Below, in pieces: positions 8,235 through 16,641 of a DNA stretch of 64,000 bases (positions are counted from its first letter, which is position 1; every line of letters starts with the position of its first letter). The stretch is from Candidatus Syntrophopropionicum ammoniitolerans (GTDB lineage: Bacteria; Bacillota; Desulfotomaculia; Desulfotomaculales; Pelotomaculaceae). The stretch covers positions 1 through 64,000 of the forward strand of contig JABMJD010000002.1 of assembly GCA_013201395.1 (NCBI GenBank), read 5' to 3'. A program made the translations under genes and the position numbers. The notes beneath the pieces were generated by a model. The model worked only from the letters and a program-made list of their open reading frames with translations. It was not told the origin of the DNA and did not search any database.

Positions 8235-8978
8235 CTACACCTTCTCCACTACCCCCAATCCCTGGGATCCCTTGGCCCCTAACCCCACATTGAGGGCAAA
8301 CTCCAAGTACCTGGGTTCTCCCTCTAATAGGTAATGACCGGAATATCCCTTGATCACAATGCCTTTGTACATAATGATTCTTCTTTTAATAGAATGTAAG
8401 GGTTTTATGGAAAAATCGAAATTTACTTCAGCTAAATCCGCATCTCTTTTCCAGGCCTGCCACTTCCTGTATAAATTCCCTGCCACTAGTCGGCTAAAAT
8501 CCCTTTCACTTGGTTCAAAATAATAGGTAAATTTGCTCCCATCGTGCCGTTCCAGCGTGCTGTAACTGACAATGGGTGACAGTGAACGGATTCTAATTTT
8601 TCGACTGGATACTGCTGGATAATCTAGTTGTACTCCCGTGCTAAATAACTGCTGACTGCCAATCCTGAATTCCTTCCCCATAATGAAAGAATTAACAATA
8701 CCCTGAGAGATTGGCTTTAAGGGGGTTAAAACCACCAATTTTATGGGGCCAATGAATGTAATTGCACTCTCTCTGGGCTGTAGGGAAAATTTCCCCAGCA
8801 ATCTGGAGAAGGAAAATAGACGGAACTGTCTTTTTTCATAGGCATAGCCTTGTTCATGGAGAAATGAGGCGTAAATCGGATCTAGAAGCTGGTATAAGGC
8901 AGCCTGAATGAAATGATTATGGTGTATGGGTAGCACAATCCCTTTCGTTTCTCCCTCTAGTGTAATTGTCAATTTCAT
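8235..8978 (-). CDS. cas6: CRISPR RNA endonuclease Cas6
   Basis: 247 aa RAMP-fold RNase that cuts pre-crRNA within each repeat. It has the conserved N-terminal histidine region (LPIHHNHFIQAALY) and the C-terminal glycine-rich loop (LNVGLGAKGSQGLGVVEKV) that marks Cas6. It is the first gene of the operon and is separated from cas8b by 246 bp, while the other cas genes overlap or nearly touch. cas6 may therefore be controlled separately from the effector genes. Confidence 0.94.
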   Translation of the reverse strand: MKLTITLEGETKGIVLPIHHNHFIQAALYQLLDPIYASFLHEQGYAYEKRQFRLFSFSRLLGKFSLQPRESAITFIGPIKLVVLTPLKPISQGIVNSFIMGKEFRIGSQQLFSTGVQLDYPAVSSRKIRIRSLSPIVSYSTLERHDGSKFTYYFEPSERDFSRLVAGNLYRKWQAWKRDADLAEVNFDFSIKPLHSIKRRIIMYKGIVIKGYSGHYLLEGEPRYLEFALNVGLGAKGSQGLGVVEKV

Positions 8979-9158
8979 GGAAATACTCCCTTGTCTTTTA
9001 TGGTCCTATTTCTTGAACCAACTTAAATAACCCTTTTTACTTACATTCTAACCTCATCGTAGCATAATTTACCATAGTTGACTGCTCCATTTTCTGTGCT
9101 CTTCGACATGGCCGCCGGAAGATAGGCAGAATAGTAGGTATTGCCCCCATTGGAGAAA

Positions 9159-9179
9159 TATCCACATGTCTTGTGGATA
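9159..9179. promoter_or_regulatory. Perfect inverted repeat, operator-like
   Basis: TATCCACA, 5 nt, TGTGGATA. Each arm with its flanking base matches the DnaA-box core TTATCCACA at 8 of 9 positions. It could be a repressor operator between two divergent units, or a pair of DnaA sites. Nothing else in the sequence decides between them. Confidence 0.45.
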
Positions 9180-9210
9180 CACATAACATAATCGTGCCAT
9201 AATAATGGCA

Positions 9211-9240
9211 GTTTTTAGCCTACCTATAAGGGATTAGCAG
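9211..9240 (+). repeat. Orphan degenerate CRISPR repeat upstream of cas6
   Basis: The sequence GTTTTTAGCCTACCTATAAG continues with GGATTAGCAG. The first 25 positions match the type I-B repeat family closely, but the 3' end, which would form the crRNA handle, has decayed (GCAG instead of GAAAC). Over positions 3-24 it agrees with the repeat at 8126-8155 at 18 of 22. It lies on the opposite strand to the cas operon. A decayed 3' end is typical of the terminal repeat of an array, so a lost array is one explanation. Confidence 0.75.
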
Positions 9241-9297
9241 GGTAATTGCTGACGATTGGCGAGCAGCCCCCCCACAGATGCAGGGGTTGAAATGATA

Positions 9298-9306
9298 TGG
9301 TATAAT
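9298..9306 (+). promoter_or_regulatory. Extended -10 promoter of the mutase operon
   Basis: TGGTATAAT fits the extended -10 pattern (TGnTATAAT), with a perfect -10 hexamer. No good -35 is found 17 bp upstream, which is normal for extended -10 promoters. The distance to the ATG at 9358 is 51 nt. Confidence 0.55.
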
Positions 9307-9357
9307 TATCCTAATTAAAAAATTGCTTTACAATAAATATTAATTAGGAGGCTGGCT

Positions 9358-10740
9358 ATGGCGAATATCAACCCGCAAATATTCCGGCAATATGACATCC
9401 GTGGGGTGGCAGAGACGGATCTGCGTGACGAGGTTATCGAACTGCTGGGAAAGGCTTTTGGCGCTTTTGTTAGGAAAACAGGAACCAAGAAGGTGTTGAT
9501 CGGCAGGGATAACCGTCTCAGCTCAGACCGCCTGCGGGATGCCATATCCAGGGGGCTGTTGTCTGTTGGTTGTGATATTGTTGACATCGGTGTGGTAGTT
9601 ACACCTGTCTTGTACCATGCCCGTATCCACTACGGAATAGATGGCGGGGTGATGATCACCGGCAGTCATAACCCGCCGGAGGATAATGGCTTCAAACTGG
9701 CCCTTGGGGACAGCACCATATATGGCGAAGACATTCAAAAGCTTAGAGAAATGATGGTGGCCGGCAATTTCCCGACCGGTGCAGGCAGCCGGACGGAAAA
9801 GGATGCGGTGCCCCACTACCTGGCTATGCTAAAGGAAAAAATAACGCTGGGGCCGCGCCGGCTAAAGGTAGTAATTGACTGCGGCAATGGTACCGCTTCA
9901 CTTAATGCCGTGGAGATCCTGGAAAACTGGGGCTGTGAGGTGATTCCCCTTTACTGTGAATCTGACGGCACCTTCCCTAACCACCAGCCGGATCCGGTTA
10001 AAACAGTCAACCTTACTATGCTCAGAAAAACTGTTATTGAAAAGGGCGCGGATCTGGGTATTGCCTTTGACGGTGATGCTGACCGGATTGGTGTTGTTGA
10101 TGAAACAGGGGGAATCATCTGGGGGGACATGTTGATGTGCTTGTATTGGCGTGAAATTATGCCCACCTACCCTGGCGCCCAGGCCATTATCGAGGTCAAG
10201 TGCTCCCAGGCGCTGGTTGATGAGGTCAACCGTTTAGGCGGCAAACCCTTCTTCTATAAAACAGGTCATTCCCTGATCAAAGCTAAAATGAAGGAAATTG
10301 GTGCTGTATTCACCGGGGAAATGTCCGGACACATATTCTTCGCCGATGAATACTACGGCTTTGATGACGCCTTTTATGCTGCAGGCCGTCTCTTACGTTT
10401 GCTTTCCCACACAGACCAACCCCTATCAAAAATGCTTGCCGATATACCCAAATATTATTCCACGGCGGAAACTAGGGTCCCCTGCCCCGATGGGGACAAG
10501 TTTCGGGTAGTAGATGATCTGGTAAAGCAATTTAAACACCAGTATGAAGTTATCGACGTGGATGGCTTGCGGGTCCTCTTCGGCGACGGCTGGGGCCTGA
10601 TTAGGGCATCCAATACCCAACCGGTGCTGGTAGCCCGCTGCGAAGCCAAAACCCCCGCCGGCCTGGAGAAAATTTGCAGCATCATGAAGGGTGCTATGGA
10701 ACAGTATCATGAGATAGGCAAATTTGACTGGGAATACTAG
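9358..10740 (+). CDS. Phosphomannomutase/phosphoglucomutase
   Basis: 460 aa alpha-D-phosphohexomutase that interconverts sugar 1- and 6-phosphates, feeding nucleotide sugar and glucan synthesis. The phosphoserine loop TGSHNPPEDN has its catalytic Ser at about 103. The metal-binding loop DGDADR is at about 238-243. The sugar-binding loop GEMSGH and a C-terminal phosphate-binding segment (RASNTQPVLVARCEA) are all intact, unlike the mutase-like domain at 58721-61195. The ATG has an AGGAGG site. It is probably cotranscribed with the next two genes, which also handle carbohydrates. Confidence 0.92.
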   Translation: MANINPQIFRQYDIRGVAETDLRDEVIELLGKAFGAFVRKTGTKKVLIGRDNRLSSDRLRDAISRGLLSVGCDIVDIGVVVTPVLYHARIHYGIDGGVMITGSHNPPEDNGFKLALGDSTIYGEDIQKLREMMVAGNFPTGAGSRTEKDAVPHYLAMLKEKITLGPRRLKVVIDCGNGTASLNAVEILENWGCEVIPLYCESDGTFPNHQPDPVKTVNLTMLRKTVIEKGADLGIAFDGDADRIGVVDETGGIIWGDMLMCLYWREIMPTYPGAQAIIEVKCSQALVDEVNRLGGKPFFYKTGHSLIKAKMKEIGAVFTGEMSGHIFFADEYYGFDDAFYAAGRLLRLLSHTDQPLSKMLADIPKYYSTAETRVPCPDGDKFRVVDDLVKQFKHQYEVIDVDGLRVLFGDGWGLIRASNTQPVLVARCEAKTPAGLEKICSIMKGAMEQYHEIGKFDWEY

Positions 10741-10855
10741 CTGCCGGCCACACAGGTAAATTATGTTGTTGCCGAAGTGAATGTAAAGGGTTACCAACGG
10801 ACAGCCGTTAGGATAATGGATGATAAATAATTATAAGCCTGATGGGGGTAAAACC

Positions 10856-11644
10856 GTGAAATATAATATTTATGTAAATACCGCCGCCACCCTGGCCAAA
10901 AAGGCCGGTGAGCTCATTAGGGACAAGTTTGGTGGGGAATTTACCAGAGGATATAAATCCTGCCCCTCGGACCTGGTAACTGAAGTTGATCGTCAGGCAG
11001 AATTGCTCATCACCGGGGAACTGAGCAGAATATTTCCCGAACACACCATTATCGGTGAGGAAGGCAGCGGACAGGTTAAGAGCAGCGCCAATGATTATAC
11101 CTGGTATGTGGACCCCCTGGACGGCACTACCAATTTTGTCTATGGCATTCCTTTCTGCAGCGTCTCTATCGGCCTGGCCCGGGATGGGAAAATGGTGGTT
11201 GGGGTAGTCTACGACCCCCTCCACGATGAATGTTTTTCTGCGACAGCCGGTGGGGGGACAAACCTGAACGGCAGGCCGGTAGAGGTGGATCAGTCCCGAA
11301 GAGAACTGAGTAAGGCACTACTGGTTACGGGCTATCCGGCTAATAAAGACTTTAGCCACCGGCTTGAGGGGATCAACTATCAACAGGTAGCTGCCGGCTG
11401 CAGCAACCTGCGGGCCCTGGGGTCGGCAGCCCTGGAGCTGGCCTATATATCTTGTGGGCGGCTGACCGGCTTTTGGGAAAACACCCTGATGCCCTGGGAT
11501 GTGGCGGCCGGGGCCCTGCTGGTGGAAGAAGCAGGCGGCAAGGTCACTGACATTAATGGGGAGGTCCTCAGCCTGGAAAACCATCTTTCCATTGTCGCCA
11601 GCAACGGGTACATCCACGAGGAGCTATTAAAAATCTTGTTTTAG
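10856..11644 (+). CDS. Inositol monophosphatase family protein
   Basis: 262 aa Mg-dependent sugar phosphatase of the IMPase/FBPase superfamily. Metal-ligand motifs are complete: GEEGSG, then DPLDGTTNF, then WDVAAGALLVEEAGG. The substrate could be inositol-1-phosphate or another sugar phosphate; the sequence does not decide. I prefer the GTG at 10856, preceded by GATGGGGG, because the family N-terminus starts there. An ATG at 10820 is an alternative. It follows the mutase gene by about 115 bp on the same strand. Confidence 0.9.
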   Translation: MKYNIYVNTAATLAKKAGELIRDKFGGEFTRGYKSCPSDLVTEVDRQAELLITGELSRIFPEHTIIGEEGSGQVKSSANDYTWYVDPLDGTTNFVYGIPFCSVSIGLARDGKMVVGVVYDPLHDECFSATAGGGTNLNGRPVEVDQSRRELSKALLVTGYPANKDFSHRLEGINYQQVAAGCSNLRALGSAALELAYISCGRLTGFWENTLMPWDVAAGALLVEEAGGKVTDINGEVLSLENHLSIVASNGYIHEELLKILF

Positions 11645-11737
11645 GTTATTATTTTTTTCAATTTAAAAGTGCTTAACAGCACATACTAATACTGGTGTAC
11701 CAACAGAGGTTGCATAATAAATCAGGCAATATGTTAG

Positions 11738-13732
11738 ATGGCGGTGAGAAATATCAGATCACAGAATTCCCCACCGGAAATGCCGGTAGCAATAATAGGA
11801 AATTCCAAAATGCTGGCTTGTCACCGGGAAAACGGTGAGATTTTCAAGCTTTTCTGGCCGCACATCGAATATGGCCAGCACCTGGGCCATTTTTGGCCCG
11901 GTATCAGAATCGCCTATCCGGAATGGAAGGGTTTTACCAAGTGGTTTCATTTAAACATTTGGGAAAACACACAGCGCTATATAGATAACACAAATATTTT
12001 GGAAACAACGCTAACCAGCAACACCCATCACATCAAGGTAACCCAAAGTGATTTTGTCTTACCTGACAACGATATCCTGGTCAGGCACTATCAGTTTAAA
12101 AACGAGGGCAAAAAAAGCGAACAGATTACATTTTTTATCTACTGTTCTTTCACCATTGAGGGATCGGCTATACAGGATGGGGCCTACATAGATTTCTCCA
12201 ATAATTCTTTGGTTTTTTTCCGCAGAAATGTATACCTGGCCCTGGCCGGGGCCGGCTACCCCTTGGCCGGCTACCAGTGCGGCCGCCGGGGCACCGGCTC
12301 CGACCCTTTCCAGGATGCCTCAAAGGGGTTTTTACAGGGGGCCGGTGACAACATCCTGCATAGCGCCGGCAGCCTGGCCTGGGACCTGGGTGAACTGGAT
12401 CCGGGCAACAGTAAGGCTTTCACCCTCTATCTGGCAGCCGGCCAAAATGAAGATCAGGTGCGGTCCCTTTTGGCTGCTGCCGGTGCAAAAAATGGTGAAC
12501 AGTGGCTGGAGAAAACAAAGCAATTCTGGCAGGGCTGGCTGGAACCAAGCTTGAACCTGATTGGGGAAGAAGAACAAAGCCCATTTAGCAGATCACTGCT
12601 GACTATCAGGCTTCTAACAAATAAGGAAACCGGCGCTTCTATTGCTGCCCCGGAGCTTGATCCCTATTATACTGCCAGTGGTGGTTATGGCTACTGCTGG
12701 CCCCGGGACTCCGTATTTATCACAGCAGCCCAGGACGAAGCCGGCTATCATGATCCCGCCCGCCAGTTTTATAATTTTGCCGCCTCGGTACAAGATCGGG
12801 ACGGCAGCTGGCACCAGCGCTATTTTACTGATGGCGCCCTGGCCCCTTTCTGGGGAAAACAAATTGATGAGGTTGGTTCAGTGTTATGGGGTTATGGCCA
12901 CCACTTCCACCTGACGGGTGACCAGGGTTTTGCCAATAGTATCTGGCCTTCCCTAGAAGCCGGCGCCGATTACCTGACGGCTAACATTCAAGAAAACGGC
13001 CTTCCCATAGCAAGTTTCGACCCCTGGGAGGATTTATACGGCCAGGCGACCTATTCTGCAGCGGCAGCCTTCGCCGGCCTAAAGGCCGCTGCAGATCTAG
13101 CTCATTCCCTGGGGAAAAAAGAAAAATCCAACTCCTGGCTGGCCGGCTCTGAGCAAATAAAGGAGGGCATCCTTAAGCACCAGTGGTCTGACCGGCGCAA
13201 TAGTTTTATCCGCGGAGCCAAACATCGGATTCATGGGGATCACTACAATCATATCCTGCACACGGGAGGAAGGGCTCACATCACGAAAGACCCCACCGGT
13301 CTTTATGTGACCCACTGGACCGACATGGACGAACGCATTGACGCCGCCTTGCTTGGTCTGGCCTATCCTTTTGCCGTCCTGGAGCCCACGGATAGAAGAA
13401 TGGCGGCCACGGTAGAGGCCATTGAAAAAAACCTGTGGAACCACAATGTGGGCGGCATTCACCGCTATGAAGGAGATAATTACAGAGGCGGCAATCCCTG
13501 GCTAATCACCAGCCTCTGGCTGGCCATCTATTATTGCCTGGCCGGAAATCGCAGCCGGGCTGGGGAACTATATCAGTGGACTCTGGAACAAGCAAATCAG
13601 CACCTGCTTTTTCCGGAGCAGGCCGATAAACATCATGGTGGTCCCGCCTGGGTGCTGCCCTTAACCTGGTCCCATGCTATGTATGTGCTCACACACCTGG
13701 CCCTTAAGGGTAAACTGTCATGGCAACGTTAA
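11738..13732 (+). CDS. GH15 family glucoamylase-like glycoside hydrolase
   Basis: 664 aa with the two-part layout of bacterial glucoamylases: an N-terminal beta-sandwich domain (about 1-280) and a catalytic (alpha/alpha)6 barrel. Barrel motifs include YCWPRDSVFI, the acidic SFDPWEDLYG segment, which matches the catalytic-acid region, and a late ITSLWLAIYY strand. There is no signal peptide, so it should act in the cytoplasm on alpha-glucans or maltodextrins, consistent with the glycogen-type genes at 55-62 kb. It could alternatively be a trehalase-type GH15. Confidence 0.88.
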   Translation: MAVRNIRSQNSPPEMPVAIIGNSKMLACHRENGEIFKLFWPHIEYGQHLGHFWPGIRIAYPEWKGFTKWFHLNIWENTQRYIDNTNILETTLTSNTHHIKVTQSDFVLPDNDILVRHYQFKNEGKKSEQITFFIYCSFTIEGSAIQDGAYIDFSNNSLVFFRRNVYLALAGAGYPLAGYQCGRRGTGSDPFQDASKGFLQGAGDNILHSAGSLAWDLGELDPGNSKAFTLYLAAGQNEDQVRSLLAAAGAKNGEQWLEKTKQFWQGWLEPSLNLIGEEEQSPFSRSLLTIRLLTNKETGASIAAPELDPYYTASGGYGYCWPRDSVFITAAQDEAGYHDPARQFYNFAASVQDRDGSWHQRYFTDGALAPFWGKQIDEVGSVLWGYGHHFHLTGDQGFANSIWPSLEAGADYLTANIQENGLPIASFDPWEDLYGQATYSAAAAFAGLKAAADLAHSLGKKEKSNSWLAGSEQIKEGILKHQWSDRRNSFIRGAKHRIHGDHYNHILHTGGRAHITKDPTGLYVTHWTDMDERIDAALLGLAYPFAVLEPTDRRMAATVEAIEKNLWNHNVGGIHRYEGDNYRGGNPWLITSLWLAIYYCLAGNRSRAGELYQWTLEQANQHLLFPEQADKHHGGPAWVLPLTWSHAMYVLTHLALKGKLSWQR

Positions 13733-13807
13733 TATTTTCTTGTTTATAATCATTCTTTTTAACAAATAATAATACTGGCTACCGTCCCACAAAAAGGGGG
13801 TTGGCTA

Positions 13808-13993
13808 ATGGGCAGAAGTCGTAGAGGAGTTATGTCCGAAAGACTGAAGTTCGAATTAGCTGATGAACTTGGCATAGGCGATGTGGTGCGCCGGGACGGA
13901 GGTTACTTCGGCAATGTTCCATCAAGGGACTGTGGTAACCTGGTCCGGTTAGCCATTGAAAGAGCCGAAAGAACCATTGCCGACGGACGGTAG
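13808..13993 (+). CDS. Alpha/beta-type small acid-soluble spore protein
   Basis: 61 aa. These proteins coat and protect DNA in dormant spores and are digested at germination. The hallmarks are present: KFELADELGI (an E-A/ELG motif like the germination-protease site) and the C-terminal GGYFGNV...GNLVRLAIERAE. The length fits the family. A GGGGG ribosome site precedes the ATG. A strong terminator follows directly, so it is a single-gene unit, presumably transcribed in the forespore (sigma-G). I could not identify a sigma-G promoter with confidence. Confidence 0.88.
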   Translation: MGRSRRGVMSERLKFELADELGIGDVVRRDGGYFGNVPSRDCGNLVRLAIERAERTIADGR

Positions 13994-13999
13994 ACCAAG

Positions 14000-14040
14000 A
14001 CAGGATGTCCCTATATAGGGGCATCCTGTTGTTACATTTT
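14000..14040 (+). terminator. Rho-independent terminator after the spore protein gene
   Basis: The stem ACAGGATGTCCC (14000-14011) pairs with GGGGCATCCTGT (14018-14029), followed by a T-rich tail ending in TTTT near 14040. Confidence 0.85.
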
Positions 14041-14145
14041 TGCCGGAAACCTGATTATTCACTGTGAATCTTATCTTTGGTTGTATAACCATATAAAAGA
14101 GCTAATATGTTATATTATAGGTAAAATTTGCAGGGGGGGACCCGA

Positions 14146-14634
14146 ATGGCCATTGATGAAAAAGAAATCGCCCTCAGACTATTTTTGGCATTTTTAATAG
14201 GCGCCATAATCGGCACTGAAAGAAAGGTCAGGCACAAACCTGCCGGGTTGAGGACGCATGCTTTGGTCGGGCTGGGCGCGGCCCTCTTTACAATTATTGG
14301 TGTTTATGGTTTTACAGAGTTCAGCGCCCAACCATATTACCGGGCAGATCCGGCCAGGATAGCGGCGCAAATTGTCACTGGTGTTGGCTTTATCGGTGGG
14401 GGGCTAATATTCAGGGACAAAAACCACCTGAGCGGGCTGACCACTGCAGCCAGTATCTGGCTTACCGCCGGTTTGGGCACAGGGATCGGGGCCGGTATGT
14501 ACTTTACTGTGCTGGCAGCCGGTATTTTAGGGTTTGTCGCTCTGTGGCTAAACTCTATTTTCAAGAAAATAGGGTTAGAAATGTTTGCCGAAGATCATTT
14601 CCACCCGGAGGAGGAACAGGAGACCAATCACTAG
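14146..14634 (+). CDS. MgtC/SapB family inner-membrane protein
   Basis: 162 aa. The hydrophobic N-terminal domain has about four membrane segments and the family core GTERKVRHKPAGLRTHALVG. Further motifs are GVGFIGGGLIFRD and GLTTAASIWLTAGLG. Members are linked to Mg2+ homeostasis and membrane-potential control; the physiological role here is unknown. I chose the ATG at 14146, which has a GGGGGG site about 8-13 nt upstream. The long cytoplasmic C-terminal domain of enteric MgtC is absent. Confidence 0.88.
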   Translation: MAIDEKEIALRLFLAFLIGAIIGTERKVRHKPAGLRTHALVGLGAALFTIIGVYGFTEFSAQPYYRADPARIAAQIVTGVGFIGGGLIFRDKNHLSGLTTAASIWLTAGLGTGIGAGMYFTVLAAGILGFVALWLNSIFKKIGLEMFAEDHFHPEEEQETNH

Positions 14635-14653
14635 TTTGCCTGGAAATAGTAGG

Positions 14654-15700
14654 CTATAAAAAGGGCCAGTAGCGCCTGTGCATTTGCTTGACACCATCTA
14701 CAACCTTCCTAACGGCCCTTCTTGCAGGCGGCAGTTCCTTGGAAGCAGGGCGAACCTTTTTTATATCCCAGTCAACCAATGTATTAACTATGGCCAGCAC
14801 ACCATCCGCCAGAGCTTTAGGATTATAACCCCCTTCTAGCACAAAAATTGAGGTACCGTTGCAGTACCTGCCGGCTATCTCCAGGACTGCTGCCGCCAGT
14901 CTGCCAAAGCCGGTGCCGGACATTTTCATCTGTCCGATAGGGTCCCTGGCGTGGGCATCCATACCCGCCGCAACCAACACCAGTTCAGGTTTATAGGCGT
15001 CTGCCACCGGCAGTAGGATTTGTTGAAAGGCATATTCATAATCATCATCATTACTCTTCCTGGGTAGGGGCACATTAATATTATAACCTTCTCCCCTGCC
15101 CTCGCCCACGAACCTGGCCGCACCGGTATCCGGGAAACTACCATACCGGTGCACTGAAAAATAAAGGACTGAATCTTCAGCATAAAAAGCATCCTCGATC
15201 CCATTGCCATGATGCTCGTCCCAGTCAATGATCAGAATCCGGTCTAAATCGTATTTTTTAGCTGCATAGCGGGCGCATATGGCCAGATTGTTAAAAAAAC
15301 AGAAGCCCATGGACTTCCCCGGCAGGGCATGGTGCCCCGGTGGTCGTACTAGGGCAAAGGCGGTTTCAATTTTTTTATCCATCACAGCATCAAGGGCTGT
15401 GAGCACTCCACCTGCTGCCAGTAGTGCCGTATCAAAGGTAGCGCTGGAACCCGCACTATCAAATGTCAGAACGCCCCCACCACGGTCGGAAAAATCCCTA
15501 ATCCGGTTAATATATTCTTGCTCATGAACCAACCTTATTTCCTCAACAGTTGCCGGGCGGGGCTTAATATCGACAACCCTTTCCAACATACCCGCGTCTG
15601 CCAGTGCACTGTAGCTATAGGACACCCTGTCTGCCCTTTCCGGAAACCTCCCCGTGTCATGGTTTAAATAAGCCGGATCATATACAAGTCCCGTTTTCAA
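14654..15700 (-). CDS. Histone deacetylase superfamily protein (AcuC/acetylpolyamine amidohydrolase-like)
   Basis: 348 aa zinc-dependent deacetylase. Active-site features are intact: RPPGHHAL (charge-relay His pair), IDWDEHHGNG (zinc ligands), DAHARDP with the third zinc Asp, and FVLEGGYN. In bacteria, relatives deacetylate acetyl-CoA synthetase (AcuC) or polyamines. The acetyl-CoA synthetase gene at 34855 makes an AcuC-like role plausible but unproven. The start is a TTG behind AGGAAGGGGG. It is convergent with the mgtC-like gene, 19 bp away. Confidence 0.9.
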   Translation of the reverse strand: MKTGLVYDPAYLNHDTGRFPERADRVSYSYSALADAGMLERVVDIKPRPATVEEIRLVHEQEYINRIRDFSDRGGGVLTFDSAGSSATFDTALLAAGGVLTALDAVMDKKIETAFALVRPPGHHALPGKSMGFCFFNNLAICARYAAKKYDLDRILIIDWDEHHGNGIEDAFYAEDSVLYFSVHRYGSFPDTGAARFVGEGRGEGYNINVPLPRKSNDDDYEYAFQQILLPVADAYKPELVLVAAGMDAHARDPIGQMKMSGTGFGRLAAAVLEIAGRYCNGTSIFVLEGGYNPKALADGVLAIVNTLVDWDIKKVRPASKELPPARRAVRKVVDGVKQMHRRYWPFL

Positions 15701-16015
15701 ACCAGTCTTACCCCCTTCCTATTACGGTATTTAAAGCCTACATTAACATAATTATGCAGCAAATACACACTTTTGTAAAACAAATTATGCGCTTTATTCC
15801 AGCTTACCCCTTTTTTCAACAACTTCCTAAATAAAAACAGGAGTTTTACCAGGAACATCTCAATACAGCTTTACCATGAACAGGCTTTCTTAACATGGAT
15901 TTAACATTAAAAAAAGCAAGGTATGGTAAGATATCAGGGGAATATGTACAAAATGAAAGCATACACCTGTGGCAATGACATTTAATATAAAACCAATTCT
16001 TTTTGAGGTGAAATC
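15701..16015. other. Divergent intergenic region before the phosphate transport genes
   Basis: 315 bp between two divergent genes. It contains the PhoP-box-like direct repeat at 15890-15906 and an AT-rich stretch that must hold the promoter for the DUF47 gene. I see no other structured element. Confidence 0.6.
15890..15906 (+). promoter_or_regulatory. PhoP-box-like direct repeat
   Basis: TTAACA, 5 nt, TTAACA, an 11-bp period. This equals the half-site and spacing known for PhoP of Bacillus-type Pho regulons. It lies about 110 nt upstream of the DUF47-PiT phosphate transport pair, which fits induction under phosphate limitation. Only two half-sites are clean; functional boxes often have four. 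Confidence 0.55.
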
Positions 16016-16630
16016 ATGTTAAAGAGAAGAAGGGACCCCTTTTTCGAATATTTCGTTGCCGTGGTCGAAAACATAATGACAGCCTCCAAGATTTTTCGGG
16101 AAGAACTGAACAATCTTGAAGATGCCGAGAAATTTGCCATCCAAATAAAGTCCATTGAATCCAAGGGAGATCAGTACACCCACGAAATAATCAAAGCTCT
16201 CAACAACACCTTTATCACACCGATAGACCGTGAAGATATTTTTGGTCTGACGATAAAACTGGATGATGTCCTTGATCTGCTGGAGGCCTGTGCCTGGAGT
16301 TTTGATCTCTTTAGTGTTACGGAAGTTGATGACTTTATGAAGCTGTTTGCCAGAAACATAGAAATGTGTACCCAGGAAATAGTTTATGCCATAAATTGTC
16401 TGGCAGATAAAAAACTAAAGGAAATACCAAGACACACCCACAAAATTAACGAACTAGAAAATGTAGCCGATGATCTCCTCCGAGATAGCCTTAAAACACT
16501 TTTTTTCAATTTTACAGATCCGATTGAAATCATTAAGCGAAAAGAAATCTACTACATGATGGAAGAAGTTTCAGATGCATGCGAAGATGTGGCCAACATC
16601 TTAGAAGGTATCATCATGCGTAATTCTTAA
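16016..16630 (+). CDS. DUF47 family phosphate transport accessory protein (PhoU-like)
   Basis: 204 aa, all-helical, PhoU-like fold, no membrane segment. The family is almost always encoded next to PiT permeases and is thought to regulate them. Typical features are DPFFEYFVAVVENI near the start, the acidic metal-binding SIESKGDQYTHEI, DREDIFGLTIKLDDVLDL, and a C-terminal EEVSDACEDVANILEGI. A TGAGGTG ribosome site precedes the ATG. It lies 11 bp upstream of the permease gene, a clear operon. Confidence 0.92.
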   Translation: MLKRRRDPFFEYFVAVVENIMTASKIFREELNNLEDAEKFAIQIKSIESKGDQYTHEIIKALNNTFITPIDREDIFGLTIKLDDVLDLLEACAWSFDLFSVTEVDDFMKLFARNIEMCTQEIVYAINCLADKKLKEIPRHTHKINELENVADDLLRDSLKTLFFNFTDPIEIIKRKEIYYMMEEVSDACEDVANILEGIIMRNS

Positions 16631-16641
16631 GAGGGGTTAAA

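Larger units (their letters stand above)
8979..9357. other. Divergent intergenic region between cas6 and the mutase gene
   Basis: 379 bp without a gene. It must hold the cas6 promoter (minus strand), for which I see no convincing -35/-10 pair. It also contains an 8-bp perfect inverted repeat (9159-9179), a degenerate CRISPR repeat (9211-9240), a C-run/G-run segment ending in TTGAAAT (9267-9293), and an extended -10 promoter for the downstream gene (9298-9306). Confidence 0.7.

Noticed and set aside
8979-9120. Match of the pseudo-spacer (8125 onward) to the cas6 promoter region
   Set aside because: The best hit begins TTAG but needs an insertion, and no periodic mismatch pattern appears.
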